Assembly: GCA_013361745.1 (NCBI GenBank)
Contig: JABFXM010000547.1
Location: 1-6,475 of the forward strand
DNA length: 6,475 bases
Source of the DNA: Gemmatimonadaceae bacterium
GTDB lineage: Bacteria; Gemmatimonadota; Gemmatimonadetes; Gemmatimonadales; Gemmatimonadaceae
Direction: 5' to 3'
In this document: piece by piece, positions 1-6,475 of the stretch
Layout: every line of letters starts with the position of its first letter
Position numbering within the stretch: position 1 is the first letter of the stretch
Made by a program: the position numbers and the translations under genes
The notes under the pieces: generated by a model
What the model was told of the DNA's origin: nothing
The model's database searches: none
Seen by the model: the letters and a program-made list of their open reading frames with translations, nothing else

Positions 1-1049
1 AGCGCGGCCAGCAGCAGCAGCACGGCGGCGATCCGCCGCACCGTCCGCAACCGCCGCTCCGACACCGCGGCGCGGCCGTCCACCGCGCGCGCGAACCGCT
101 CCATGCTGGCGAAGCGGTGCGACGGCGCCTTCATCAGTGCGCGCGCGATCGCGTTCGACAGATGCGGCGGGACCTCCGGGCGCAGCGCCGCCACCCGCGG
201 CGGCAGCTCGTTCACGTGCATGTGGATGATGCCGTGCGGCGTCTCGTCGTCGAAGGGCACGTCGCCGGTGAGCATCTCGAAGCCGACGATGCCTAACGCG
301 TACTGGTCGGCGCGCCCGTCCACCGTCCGGCTCAGCGCCTGCTCCGGCGCGAGGTAGTGCGGCGTGCCGAGCACCGTTCCCGTGTCGGTGAGCCGCGCGA
401 TCGTCGTCGCCCCCGTGCTCGCCACCGCCATCTTCGAGATCCCGAAGTCGGTGAGCAGCAGCCGCCCCTCGGCGTCGAGCATCATGTTCGCCGGCTTCAC
501 GTCGCGATGCACGACGCCGCGCGAGTGTGCGTAGCCGAGCGTCGCCGCTGCGTCGCGGAGGATGCGCACCACCGCGCCGATCGGAAGCGGACGTCCTTCG
601 GCACGACGCTGCGCGAGCAACGCCTCGAGTGAGCGCCCCGCGACGTACTCCATCACGAAGTAGTGCAGCCCCTGCTCGCTCCCCACTTCATGGATGGGGA
701 TGATCCCCGGATGCCTCAGCTTCGCCGCGATCTCCGCTTCGCGCCGGAAGCGCGCGACCCCGTTCGCGTCCGCGGGAAGATCGGGTCGCAGCACCTTGAT
801 CGCCACCGGCCGGTCGCGTTGCACGTCATCGGCGAGGAAGACCACCCCCATCCCGCCGACGCCGAGCACCGAGCGCACGCCGTAGCGTCCGTCGAGCGCC
901 TGTACGAGTCTGCTCTGGAGCGTGGCGACCCACGCTTCGTCGCCCTCCGCGCCGTTTTCCGCCTCGGTGGCGAGCGGCCGCCCGCAGATGAAGCAGAAGC
1001 GCGCCGCCTCGGGGAGCGCGACCCGGCAGATGTCGCACTCCTTCGTCAT
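1..1049 (-). CDS. Membrane-anchored Ser/Thr protein kinase with N-terminal zinc ribbon (partial, C-terminus outside window)
   Basis: Reading leftward from the ATG at 1049-1047 gives 349 codons with no stop, running off the left edge. Residues 5-22 carry two CxxC pairs (C5, C8, C19, C22; CDIC and CFIC), a small zinc ribbon. A complete Hanks-type (PknB-like) kinase domain follows: glycine loop GVGGMG at about 63-68, VAIK with the ATP-anchoring lysine K85, a C-helix glutamate near 104-106, catalytic loop HRDVKPAN at 181-188 (D183, N188), DFG at 201-203, APE at 234-236 and DQY at 248-250. All catalytic residues are present, so an active kinase is expected. After the domain, basic residues near 332-339 lead into AAVLLLLAA, the start of a membrane helix cut by the edge, so any extracytoplasmic sensor lies outside. 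The start is favoured because the cysteines follow it at once; a weak GGTGA lies 8 bases upstream. It is divergent from the permease operon. The substrate cannot be told from sequence. Confidence 0.95.
   Translation of the reverse strand, partial: MTKECDICRVALPEAARFCFICGRPLATEAENGAEGDEAWVATLQSRLVQALDGRYGVRSVLGVGGMGVVFLADDVQRDRPVAIKVLRPDLPADANGVARFRREAEIAAKLRHPGIIPIHEVGSEQGLHYFVMEYVAGRSLEALLAQRRAEGRPLPIGAVVRILRDAAATLGYAHSRGVVHRDVKPANMMLDAEGRLLLTDFGISKMAVASTGATTIARLTDTGTVLGTPHYLAPEQALSRTVDGRADQYALGIVGFEMLTGDVPFDDETPHGIIHMHVNELPPRVAALRPEVPPHLSNAIARALMKAPSHRFASMERFARAVDGRAAVSERRLRTVRRIAAVLLLLAA
291..302. repeat. 12-base word shared with 3925-3936, carrying a TTA codon (copy 1, in the kinase gene)
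   Basis: The plus strand reads GCCTAACGCGTA. On the coding strand it gives TAC GCG TTA GGC (Tyr-Ala-Leu-Gly) in helix F of the kinase domain, at residues 250-253. TTA is the rarest leucine codon in such GC-rich DNA. The same word recurs exactly in the unrelated M13 gene. Confidence 0.6.
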
Positions 1050-1057
1050 CGCCCCGT

Positions 1058-1062
1058 TCACC
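1058..1062 (-). promoter_or_regulatory. Weak ribosome binding site of the kinase gene
   Basis: On the minus strand the bases read GGTGA and end 8 bases before the ATG at 1049. The match to the Shine-Dalgarno consensus is partial, but the spacing is right and it supports the start chosen. No clear sigma-70 promoter was recognised further upstream for this gene. Confidence 0.4.
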
Positions 1063-1183
1063 GATGGAGAGTACGAGGCGCCGCGTCGGAACCAGTTGGA
1101 GAGTGGCACGTCTCTAGGACGCCCCGGGCTCGGTGCGGGAAACGACGGATCCATCCCCGTCGATCGAAGCTGCCTCTTTCGGG

Positions 1184-1202
1184 AACCGCGCGGCGGTTGA
1201 CA
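1184..1202 (+). promoter_or_regulatory. Operator-like inverted repeat overlapping a TTGACA (-35-like) hexamer
   Basis: AACCGC (1184-1189) and GCGGTT (1193-1198) form a perfect inverted repeat around the three bases GCG. Its right arm shares two bases with TTGACA at 1197-1202, the exact sigma-70 -35 consensus, pointing toward the permease operon. No convincing -10 follows: the 16-18 base spacings give poor hexamers, and TACGGA at 1223 would need a 20-base spacer. If it is a promoter, the leader before the ATG at 1251 would be very short. A protein bound to the repeat would cover the -35. A second inverted repeat, CGACGG (1143-1148) with CCGTCG (1157-1162), lies just upstream. Short GC-rich repeats arise easily by chance here, so this is a candidate only. 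Confidence 0.35.
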
Positions 1203-1250
1203 CTTTGGGGGCGCCCTTCACGTACGGAAGGCACTATTCCCCCCGCCCCC

Positions 1251-2492
1251 ATGCAGCTCTTCGAAGCCGTCCGCCTCGCTCTTCAGCAGATCCGCGTCCA
1301 GAAGCTGAAGAGCTTCTTCACGCTCGTCGGCGTGATGATCAGCGTGATGTTCCTCATCGCGGTCGTCTCCATCGTCCAGGGGATGAGCCGCTACGTCGAG
1401 GAGGACTTCGCCGGGAAGTTCCTCGGCGTGAACGTCTTCAACCTCCGTCGCTTCCCCGACATCAACACCGACGAGACCGAGGAGACCTGGAAGGAGTGGA
1501 TGCGTCGGCCGAACATCACCATCGACGACGCGCTCGCCGTTCGGGAGGCGCTCCCGTCGGGGACACGCTGGGCGATGCACGACATCCGCTGGGCCGACGC
1601 GAGCTCGAAGTACATGCAGGGCGGCCCGCAGGTGCTCGCCCAGGCGGTGACGTCCGACTTCTTCGCGATCAAGGACCTCGTCATCGCCCAGGGACGCGTC
1701 TTCAACGAACAGGACGACGCCGTCGGCGCGCCGGTCGTCGTCATCGGCACCGAGATCGCCGAGCGTTACTTCCCCAATCTCGACCCCATCGGGCGCGAGC
1801 TGCGCGTCGACAAGTTTCCCTTCACCGTCATCGGCGTTCTCGAGAAGCAGGGGACGGTGTTCGGCGTCTCCCTCGACCGGCAGGTCATCGCCCCCTTCGG
1901 CTCGTACATGGTGCGCATCGCCGGCGGGCGACGTGATCTCTACGGCGTCGTCGTGCAGGCTCCCGATCCGTCGAAGTTCAAGCCGCTCCAGGAGATCGTC
2001 CGCGAGGTGATGCGGAAGCGCCATCACCTGCGGCCGGGGCAGAAGGACAACTTCTCCTTCGAGAGCTCGGAGTCCGCGCTCGCGGGGTGGCTGAAGATCA
2101 AGCAGTACCTCGTGCTCGCCGGCATCGCCCTTCCCGCGATCGGGCTGATCGTCGGCTCGATCGTCATCATGAACATCATGCTCGTCGCCGTCGCGGAGCG
2201 CACGCGCGAGATCGGGATCCGGAAGTCGCTCGGTGCCCGGCGGCGGGACATCCTGTCGCAGTTCCTCGCCGAGTCGGCGACGCTGAGCGTGATCGGCGCG
2301 ATCTTCGGCATCGGGCTCGGCATCGGGCTGTCGCAGCTCATCGCCGCGATCTCGCCCCTTCCCGCCGCGGTCGCCCCCTGGTCCATCGTGCTGGGCGTCG
2401 CCATCGGCGCCGGCGTCGGTATCGTCGCCGGCGCCTATCCGGCCAGCCGCGCCGCGCGGCTCGACCCCATCATCGCCATGCGCGCGGAGTAG
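1251..2492 (+). CDS. ABC transporter permease, MacB/FtsX family (first of a pair)
   Basis: This 413-residue protein has the MacB-type permease layout. A short amphipathic N-terminus (MQLFEAVRLALQQI) leads into membrane helix 1 at about 22-43. A large extracytoplasmic core domain spans roughly 44-283, and three more helices lie at about 285-315, 343-366 and 376-395. The FtsX signature is clear: a cytoplasmic ERTREIGIRKSLGA segment at 316-329 after helix 2, and the ending ASRAARLDPIIAMRAE. There is no ATPase domain, unlike full-length MacB (about 650 residues), so it needs a separate nucleotide-binding partner. The family moves substrates such as lipoproteins, peptides or drugs by mechanotransmission across the periplasm; the substrate here is unknown. 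The reading frame stays open upstream to 663, but that stretch is antisense to the kinase. The start at 1251 puts helix 1 at its normal distance from the N-terminus. GGAAGG at 1226-1231 lies 19 bases upstream, too far for a good ribosome site. No cysteine is present. Confidence 0.93.
   Translation: MQLFEAVRLALQQIRVQKLKSFFTLVGVMISVMFLIAVVSIVQGMSRYVEEDFAGKFLGVNVFNLRRFPDINTDETEETWKEWMRRPNITIDDALAVREALPSGTRWAMHDIRWADASSKYMQGGPQVLAQAVTSDFFAIKDLVIAQGRVFNEQDDAVGAPVVVIGTEIAERYFPNLDPIGRELRVDKFPFTVIGVLEKQGTVFGVSLDRQVIAPFGSYMVRIAGGRRDLYGVVVQAPDPSKFKPLQEIVREVMRKRHHLRPGQKDNFSFESSESALAGWLKIKQYLVLAGIALPAIGLIVGSIVIMNIMLVAVAERTREIGIRKSLGARRRDILSQFLAESATLSVIGAIFGIGLGIGLSQLIAAISPLPAAVAPWSIVLGVAIGAGVGIVAGAYPASRAARLDPIIAMRAE
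2486..2489 (+). promoter_or_regulatory. Ribosome binding site of the second permease
   Basis: GGAG lies 6 bases before the ATG at 2496 and sits inside the last codons of the first permease, touching its stop codon. The placement fixes the start of the second gene and suggests translational coupling of the pair. Confidence 0.65.
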
Positions 2493-2495
2493 CCG

Positions 2496-3740
2496 ATGTC
2501 GATTCGCGTTCATTCCGTCTTCGAAGGCGTACGCATCGCCCTCGACGCGATCCGCTCGAACAAGGTGCGCGCCGGGCTCACCATCCTCGGCATCTCCGTC
2601 GGCGTCTTCGTCGTGACGGTGATGTCGGCCGCGGTGCACGGGATCAACTCCGGCGTCGCGAAGAGCATCGCCGCCGCCGGGCCGACGACCTTCTTCCTCA
2701 CGCGCTGGCCGCCGGAGATCAACAACTGCAACGGGAGCGCCGACAGCTGCCCCTGGCGGCACAACACGCCGCTCACCCTCGAGCAGGGCAAGGAGCTCGA
2801 GAAGCTGCCGACCATCAAGCTCGTCGTCTCGCACATCGGCTCGCAGACGTCCGCGAAGTACGGCGATCGCGAGCTCCCCGGCGTGAGCCTCGACGCATAC
2901 ACGCGCGGATGGGCCGACATCAGCGGCGCCGACATCATCGAGGGCCGCGACTTCACCGCCGAGGAGGACGAGAACGCGGCGCGCGTGGTGCTGGTGAACG
3001 AGAAGGTCGCCGACCGGCTCTTCGCCGGCGGCACCGCGGTCGGCAAGACGATCCGGCTGAAGGGCGACCCCTTTCTCGTGATCGGCGTCTACAAGCCGCT
3101 CGCCAACGCCTTCGACAGCGGCGACCGCGGCAAGATCGTCATGCCCTACGTCACCGCGGTCCGCCGCATGAACGTGTGGTACGACTGGATGGACCTCACC
3201 GTGAAGCCGCGCGAGGGAGTCGCGCGCGACGCGGCGATGGACGAGGTGATCGCGACGCTCCGCACGCTGCGGCACCTGCGTCCGGCGCAGCAGAACAACT
3301 TCTTCACCTCGACGCCGGAGAAGTTGATGCAGCTCTACGACAAGATCGTCGGGATGTTCTTCCTCGTGATGATCACGCTCTCGGCGATCGGGCTGCTCGT
3401 CGGCGGCGTCGGCGTCATCGCGATCATGATGATCTCCGTCACCGAGCGCACGCGCGAGATCGGCGTCCGCATGGCGCTCGGCGCGACGCGGGGAACGATC
3501 CTCTGGCAGTTCCTGGTCGAGGCCGCGACGCTGACGTCGATCGGCGCGCTGTCCGGTCTCGCGTTGGGCGCCGCGGTCACCTGGCTGCTGCGGCACGCGA
3601 CGCCGATCGACGCGGTCACTCCCCCGCTCGCGATGGTGTTCGCCGTCGGCGGGAGCGCGCTCGCGGGGATCATCTTCGGGCTCGTCCCCGCGGCGCGCGC
3701 GGCGCGGCTCGACCCGGTCGCCGCGCTGCGCTACGAGTGA
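2496..3740 (+). CDS. ABC transporter permease, MacB/FtsX family (second of a pair)
   Basis: This 414-residue paralogue of the gene before it starts 3 bases after that gene's stop. The layout is the same: helix 1 at about 27-48, an extracytoplasmic core at about 49-283, then helices at about 285-314, 342-366 and 377-398. ERTREIGVRMALGA at 317-330 and the ending ARAARLDPVAALRYE are the FtsX signatures. ADIIEGRDF at 145-153 and VVLVNEKVADRLF at 164-176 are typical of the MacB core. The two proteins align along their whole length, including a shared segment with R-x-P-x-IN (FNLRRFPDIN against FFLTRWPPEIN). This copy alone has two cysteines there (C78, C85), possibly a disulfide in the extracytoplasmic domain. 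A heterodimer with the first permease is the natural reading. It also lacks an ATPase domain. The next gene is convergent, so the operon ends here. Confidence 0.93.
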   Translation: MSIRVHSVFEGVRIALDAIRSNKVRAGLTILGISVGVFVVTVMSAAVHGINSGVAKSIAAAGPTTFFLTRWPPEINNCNGSADSCPWRHNTPLTLEQGKELEKLPTIKLVVSHIGSQTSAKYGDRELPGVSLDAYTRGWADISGADIIEGRDFTAEEDENAARVVLVNEKVADRLFAGGTAVGKTIRLKGDPFLVIGVYKPLANAFDSGDRGKIVMPYVTAVRRMNVWYDWMDLTVKPREGVARDAAMDEVIATLRTLRHLRPAQQNNFFTSTPEKLMQLYDKIVGMFFLVMITLSAIGLLVGGVGVIAIMMISVTERTREIGVRMALGATRGTILWQFLVEAATLTSIGALSGLALGAAVTWLLRHATPIDAVTPPLAMVFAVGGSALAGIIFGLVPAARAARLDPVAALRYE

Positions 3741-3744
3741 GTGG

Positions 3745-5832
3745 CTACCAGATCCGCACGCGCGCCGAGTCCGGGCGCCACATCGGCTGCCCCGGCTTCA
3801 CCCCGAACGCCTCGTAGAACTCTGGGATGTTCGAGAGCGGGCCGAGCACGCGCCACTTCGCCGGCGAGTGCACGTCGCTGAGGAGGCTCGTCCGCAGCGC
3901 CGCCTCGCGCTGCTGCGTCATCCAGCCTAACGCGTAGCCGAGGAAGTAGCGCTGGATCGGCGTCAGCCCGCCGATCCGCTTCCCTTCCCGGTACTGCTGC
4001 GTCTTCCTGAACGCGTCGAGGCCGAGCAGCAGCCCGCCGTAGTCGGCGATGTTCTCGCCGAGTCCCGCCTTGCCGTTGACGTGCAGTCCGGGCAGCGGCT
4101 CGTACGCGTCGAACTGTTTCGCCATCACCGCGGCGCGCGCCTCGAACTTCTTCGCGTCCTCCGCCGTCCACCAGTCGGTGAGGTTTCCCTTCGCGTCGAA
4201 CTGCCGTCCCTCGTCGTCGAAGCCGTGGGTGATCTCGTGGCCGATCGTGCTCGCCGCCGCGTACCCGTACGCGACCGCGTCGTCGACGAGACTGTCAGGC
4301 ACTCCCGGCACCGAGAAGATCGCCGCCGGCAGCACGATCTCGTTGTTCGACGGGTTGTAGTACGCGTTGTACGTCTGCGGCGTCATGTCCCACTCGCTGC
4401 GATCCACCGGCTTGCCGAGCTTCGACAGCGCGTCGTCGAAGCGCCAGCGCGCGGCGTTCATCATGTTCCGCGCGTACGACTCCCGCCCGATGACGAGCGC
4501 CGAGTAGTCCTTCCATTTGTCCGGATAGCCGACCTTCGGCGTGATCGCGGCGAGCTTCTGCTGCGCCTTCGCCTTGGTCGAGTCGCTCATCCAGTCGAGC
4601 TGGTTGATCCGGTTGCGGTACGAGTCGCGGATCGCCGCGACGAGGTTCTCGTAGCGCTGCTTCGACTTCGCCGGGAAGTACTCCTTCACGAAGATCTTCC
4701 CGAGCAGCATCCCCATCGCCTGCCCCTCGGTGTCGAGCACGCGCTTCCACCGCGCCCGAGGCTCCTTCCGCCCCGACAGCACCTGCCCGAAGAAGTGGAA
4801 GTACTCGTCGTCGAAGGCGTGGCTGAGGTACGGCGAATACGCGTCGACGAGCTGCACGCGCAGGTAGTCCCGCAGCACAGGCACCGGCGTCGCCTTCAGC
4901 AGGCTGTCGAGCGTCGCGTAGAAGTGCGGCTGCCCGACGATGACGTACGCCGGGTGGATGTTCCACTGCGCCATGCGATCCGCCCACGCGATCGAGGGCG
5001 TCAGCTTCGCGGTCACCTCGGCGGGCGTCATCCGGTTGTAGTTCGCGTTCGGGTCGCGCAGATCCTCGAGCTTCCGCGACGCCTGCGCCAGCGCGGTCTC
5101 GAACGCCATGACTCGCGGCGCGACCGCCCGCGCGCTCGCCGAGTCGCGACCGATGAGCTGGAGGACGCGCGCGACGTGCGCGACATACTCGCTCCGCACG
5201 CGCGCGACACCCGTGTCCGGGTTGAAGTAGAAGTCGCGCTCCGGCAGTCCGAGCCCGCCCTGCCAGAGGTGCACCGACATCGAGTCGCTGTTCTTCTCGT
5301 CCTGCACGACGAAGAAGCTGAAGAAGGCGCCGACCTGCAGCGGCTCCCACGCGAAGGCGACGTCGAGCGCGTCGTTCGCGTTGCGGATCGCGTCCACCTT
5401 CGCGAGCTCGCCGTCGAGCGGATGCGCGCCGAGCTGCTGCGCCTTCGCCGTGTCCATCGCCGTCGCCCAGAAGTCGCCGATCTTCTGCTGATCGGTGCCC
5501 GCCGTCGCGCTGCTCGCCGCTGCGTCCTCGTTGATCTTCCGGAGATTGGTGTAGAGCTCCTCGCGCACGACGTTGCCGATCCCCCAGTTGGACTCGGACG
5601 CCGGGATCGGGTTGCGCTTCAGCCACCCGCCGTTCGCGTACTCGAAGAAGTCGACGCCGGGATCGACGGTGGTGTCCATGTTCGCGTGGAGGAAGTCCGC
5701 GCGTGCGGGGACCACGGGGGGCGCGGTCGCCGCTGTCGCGTTCGGCCGGGCATGGGTGCAGCCGGCGAGGAGCGCGGCCGCGACGAGCGAGGCGCGCAGG
5801 GAGCGCGAGGATCTCGAAAGCATCATGTGCAT
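3745..5832 (-). CDS. M13 family zinc metallopeptidase (neprilysin/PepO-like), predicted lipoprotein
   Basis: The 695-residue product carries a lipoprotein signal: basic residues (R7, R10, R13), a hydrophobic stretch and lipobox LLAGC with C25, the only cysteine in the protein. The N-terminal M13 domain begins at about 56 ([21 protein letters not shown]). The catalytic domain has the substrate-binding NAYY at 489-492, the zinc motif HEITH at 532-536, and GENIAD at 592-597 giving the third ligand E593 and D597. DVHSPAKWR supplies H655 and R661, matching neprilysin His711 and Arg717 with the same spacing. The protein ends in RVRIW, like the usual CRVW but without the cysteine. All catalytic residues are present, so an active oligopeptidase anchored in the envelope and facing outward is expected. 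The frame is open 58 codons further upstream to 6006, but that would bury the signal peptide; 5832, 5826 and 5823 are all possible starts. None has a visible Shine-Dalgarno sequence. It is convergent with the permeases. Confidence 0.95.
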   Translation of the reverse strand: MHMMLSRSSRSLRASLVAAALLAGCTHARPNATAATAPPVVPARADFLHANMDTTVDPGVDFFEYANGGWLKRNPIPASESNWGIGNVVREELYTNLRKINEDAAASSATAGTDQQKIGDFWATAMDTAKAQQLGAHPLDGELAKVDAIRNANDALDVAFAWEPLQVGAFFSFFVVQDEKNSDSMSVHLWQGGLGLPERDFYFNPDTGVARVRSEYVAHVARVLQLIGRDSASARAVAPRVMAFETALAQASRKLEDLRDPNANYNRMTPAEVTAKLTPSIAWADRMAQWNIHPAYVIVGQPHFYATLDSLLKATPVPVLRDYLRVQLVDAYSPYLSHAFDDEYFHFFGQVLSGRKEPRARWKRVLDTEGQAMGMLLGKIFVKEYFPAKSKQRYENLVAAIRDSYRNRINQLDWMSDSTKAKAQQKLAAITPKVGYPDKWKDYSALVIGRESYARNMMNAARWRFDDALSKLGKPVDRSEWDMTPQTYNAYYNPSNNEIVLPAAIFSVPGVPDSLVDDAVAYGYAAASTIGHEITHGFDDEGRQFDAKGNLTDWWTAEDAKKFEARAAVMAKQFDAYEPLPGLHVNGKAGLGENIADYGGLLLGLDAFRKTQQYREGKRIGGLTPIQRYFLGYALGWMTQQREAALRTSLLSDVHSPAKWRVLGPLSNIPEFYEAFGVKPGQPMWRPDSARVRIW
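3925..3936. repeat. 12-base word shared with 291-302, carrying a TTA codon (copy 2, in the M13 peptidase gene)
   Basis: The sequence is identical to copy 1, and it lies in the same orientation and the same reading frame. Here it encodes Tyr-Ala-Leu-Gly at residues 633-636 (GYALGWM) of the peptidase. Reading by eye I find no other in-frame TTA leucine codon in the five genes. Confidence 0.6.
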
Positions 5833-6037
5833 GGGTGGGCGCCGAGGACGACGAGCGGAGCGCCTGCACTCTGTGCCGGAGGCAGCTCCGTGTCCAGACT
5901 GTTCACGACTTCCCCTCGTGTACACATGGGAGCGCCGAAGGAGCCGCCGCACCGGTCTCGCCGGCGTGGCCGAACCGTTCGCCCCTTCGTGGAGCGTGTG
6001 TTGCAATCGTCGCGATCGTCATCCAGGGACTGGTCAG
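5833..6037. other. Divergent intergenic region between the M13 peptidase and the SDR gene
   Basis: These 205 bases separate two diverging starts and should hold promoters for both, but I recognise no convincing -35/-10 pair in either direction. Small elements seen are an 8-base palindrome GTGTACAC at 5918-5925 and a direct repeat ATCGTC-GCG-ATCGTC at 6006-6020, close before the SDR start. The open frames crossing it are Arg/Gly/Ser-rich and look like no protein family. Confidence 0.5.
6025..6029 (+). promoter_or_regulatory. Ribosome binding site of the SDR gene
   Basis: AGGGA ends 8 bases before the ATG at 6038, which is good Shine-Dalgarno spacing. It supports that start over internal alternatives, even though it adds an unconserved N-terminal tail of about 17 residues. 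Confidence 0.55.
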
Positions 6038-6475
6038 ATGAGCGCACCCACTACCGATAGCGAGAGCGGGGCCGGCGGGTCCCGCCGCCTCGCGGATCAG
6101 ACGGCGATCGTGACCGGCGCGAATTCCGGGATCGGCGAGGCGATCGCGCGCGCGTTCGCGGGCGACGGCGCGGCGGTCGTCGTCAACTACCACGCCGACT
6201 CCGCCGAAGCGGATCGCGTCGTCCACGACATCGTCACGGCCGGCGGCCGCGCCGCCGCCGTGCGGGGCGACGTGAGCAGGGAGCAGGAGGTCGAGGCTCT
6301 GTTCGCGACCGCGGTGCGACAGTTCGGCACGGTCGACATCCTCGTGAGCAACGCCGGCCTCCAGCAGGATGCGGCGCTGACGGACATGACGCTCGCGCAA
6401 TGGCAGAAGGTGATCGACGTGAATCTGACCGGCGGTTTCCTCTGCGCGCGCACGGCGCCCAGCAGTCGCGCCAGC
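6038..6475 (+). CDS. Classical short-chain dehydrogenase/reductase, glucose 1-dehydrogenase-like (partial, C-terminus outside window)
   Basis: The first 146 residues of an SDR oxidoreductase run off the right edge in frame. After a Ser/Gly-rich tail (1-17), the Rossmann fold begins with [17 protein letters not shown], whose TGxxxGIG (26-33) is the dinucleotide-binding motif of classical SDRs. GDV at 77-79 contacts the adenine. SNAG at 104-107 stands for the usual NNAG, with its first Asn replaced by Ser. [11 protein letters not shown] at 128-138 supplies the tetrad asparagine N129. The catalytic Ser and YxxxK lie beyond the edge. The text between motifs ([34 protein letters not shown]) is closest to bacterial glucose 1-dehydrogenase and FabG-like members, which use NAD(P); the substrate is not certain. 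The last eight residues (TAPSSRAS) no longer look like the family's helix, which may reflect a frameshift at the sequence end. It diverges from the M13 gene and no functional link to it is visible. Confidence 0.88.
   Translation, partial: MSAPTTDSESGAGGSRRLADQTAIVTGANSGIGEAIARAFAGDGAAVVVNYHADSAEADRVVHDIVTAGGRAAAVRGDVSREQEVEALFATAVRQFGTVDILVSNAGLQQDAALTDMTLAQWQKVIDVNLTGGFLCARTAPSSRAS

Noticed and set aside
663..1250. N-terminal extension of the first permease by 196 codons
   Set aside because: The stretch is antisense to the kinase domain and translates to Arg-rich shadow sequence. The start at 1251 gives the family's usual N-terminus.
1218..3596. 792-codon open frame on the minus strand across both permease genes
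   Set aside because: It is antisense to two well-recognised permeases. The product is a low-complexity Arg/Asp/Glu/His-rich string with no domain, typical of shadow frames in GC-rich genes.
2087..3817. 576-codon open frame on the plus strand out of frame with the permeases
   Set aside because: It is extremely Arg/Ala-rich with no family resemblance, and it overlaps both permease genes in another frame.
5918..5925. GTGTACAC palindrome as a regulator binding site
   Set aside because: It is a lone 8-base palindrome without a repeated partner or a nearby promoter; chance is a sufficient explanation.
6001..6006. TTGCAA as a -35 box for the SDR gene
   Set aside because: The matching -10 would fall on the ribosome binding site, and no TATAAT-like hexamer is there.
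4081..6060. 659-codon plus-strand open frame opposite the M13 gene
   Set aside because: It is the antisense shadow of a peptidase whose whole catalytic set is intact; its Arg/Val/Leu-rich translation has no recognisable motif.
1..6475. CRISPR array, tRNA/rRNA gene, insertion sequence or phage signature
   Set aside because: I read both strands and saw no spaced direct repeats, transposase, integrase or RNA-gene hallmarks. Composition is even across the window.

Overview
The window is GC-rich throughout, with codons mostly ending in G or C, and it reads as ordinary bacterial chromosome. It holds five protein-coding genes, two of them cut by the window edges. The mix is a zinc-ribbon Ser/Thr kinase, MacB/FtsX-type permeases without a fused ATPase, a lipoprotein M13 metallopeptidase and a glucose-dehydrogenase-like SDR. 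Together with the very high GC, this resembles Gemmatimonadota or a similar soil lineage such as Acidobacteriota. That placement is inference from gene content, not from a marker gene.

Layout: (1) 1-1049, minus strand: the N-terminal 349 residues of a membrane-anchored Ser/Thr protein kinase, with a four-cysteine zinc ribbon followed by a complete kinase domain; the window ends inside its first membrane helix. (2) 1050-1250: a 201-base divergent intergenic region with an operator-like inverted repeat overlapping a TTGACA hexamer. (3) 1251-2492 and 2496-3740, plus strand: two paralogous FtsX/MacB-type ABC permeases, 3 bases apart, which form a closed two-gene operon without an ATPase gene. (4) 3745-5832, minus strand: a 695-residue M13 (neprilysin/PepO-like) zinc metallopeptidase with a lipoprotein signal, convergent with the permeases across only 4 bases. 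(5) 5833-6037: a 205-base divergent intergenic region. (6) 6038-6475, plus strand: the N-terminal 146 residues of a classical short-chain dehydrogenase/reductase.

How they may work together: the two permeases very likely form a heterodimeric membrane core of a MacB/Lol-like mechanotransmission exporter that borrows an ATPase from elsewhere. The kinase shares their upstream region divergently and might be co-regulated with them. The peptidase probably acts on peptides at the cell envelope. No direct functional link to the SDR is visible. I see no tRNA, rRNA, CRISPR array, insertion sequence or phage gene. No clearly new system stands out. The most curious signals are the missing ATPase, a 12-base word carrying the only TTA codons I see in the window, shared by two unrelated genes, the operator-like repeat, and a loss of family resemblance at the extreme right end.
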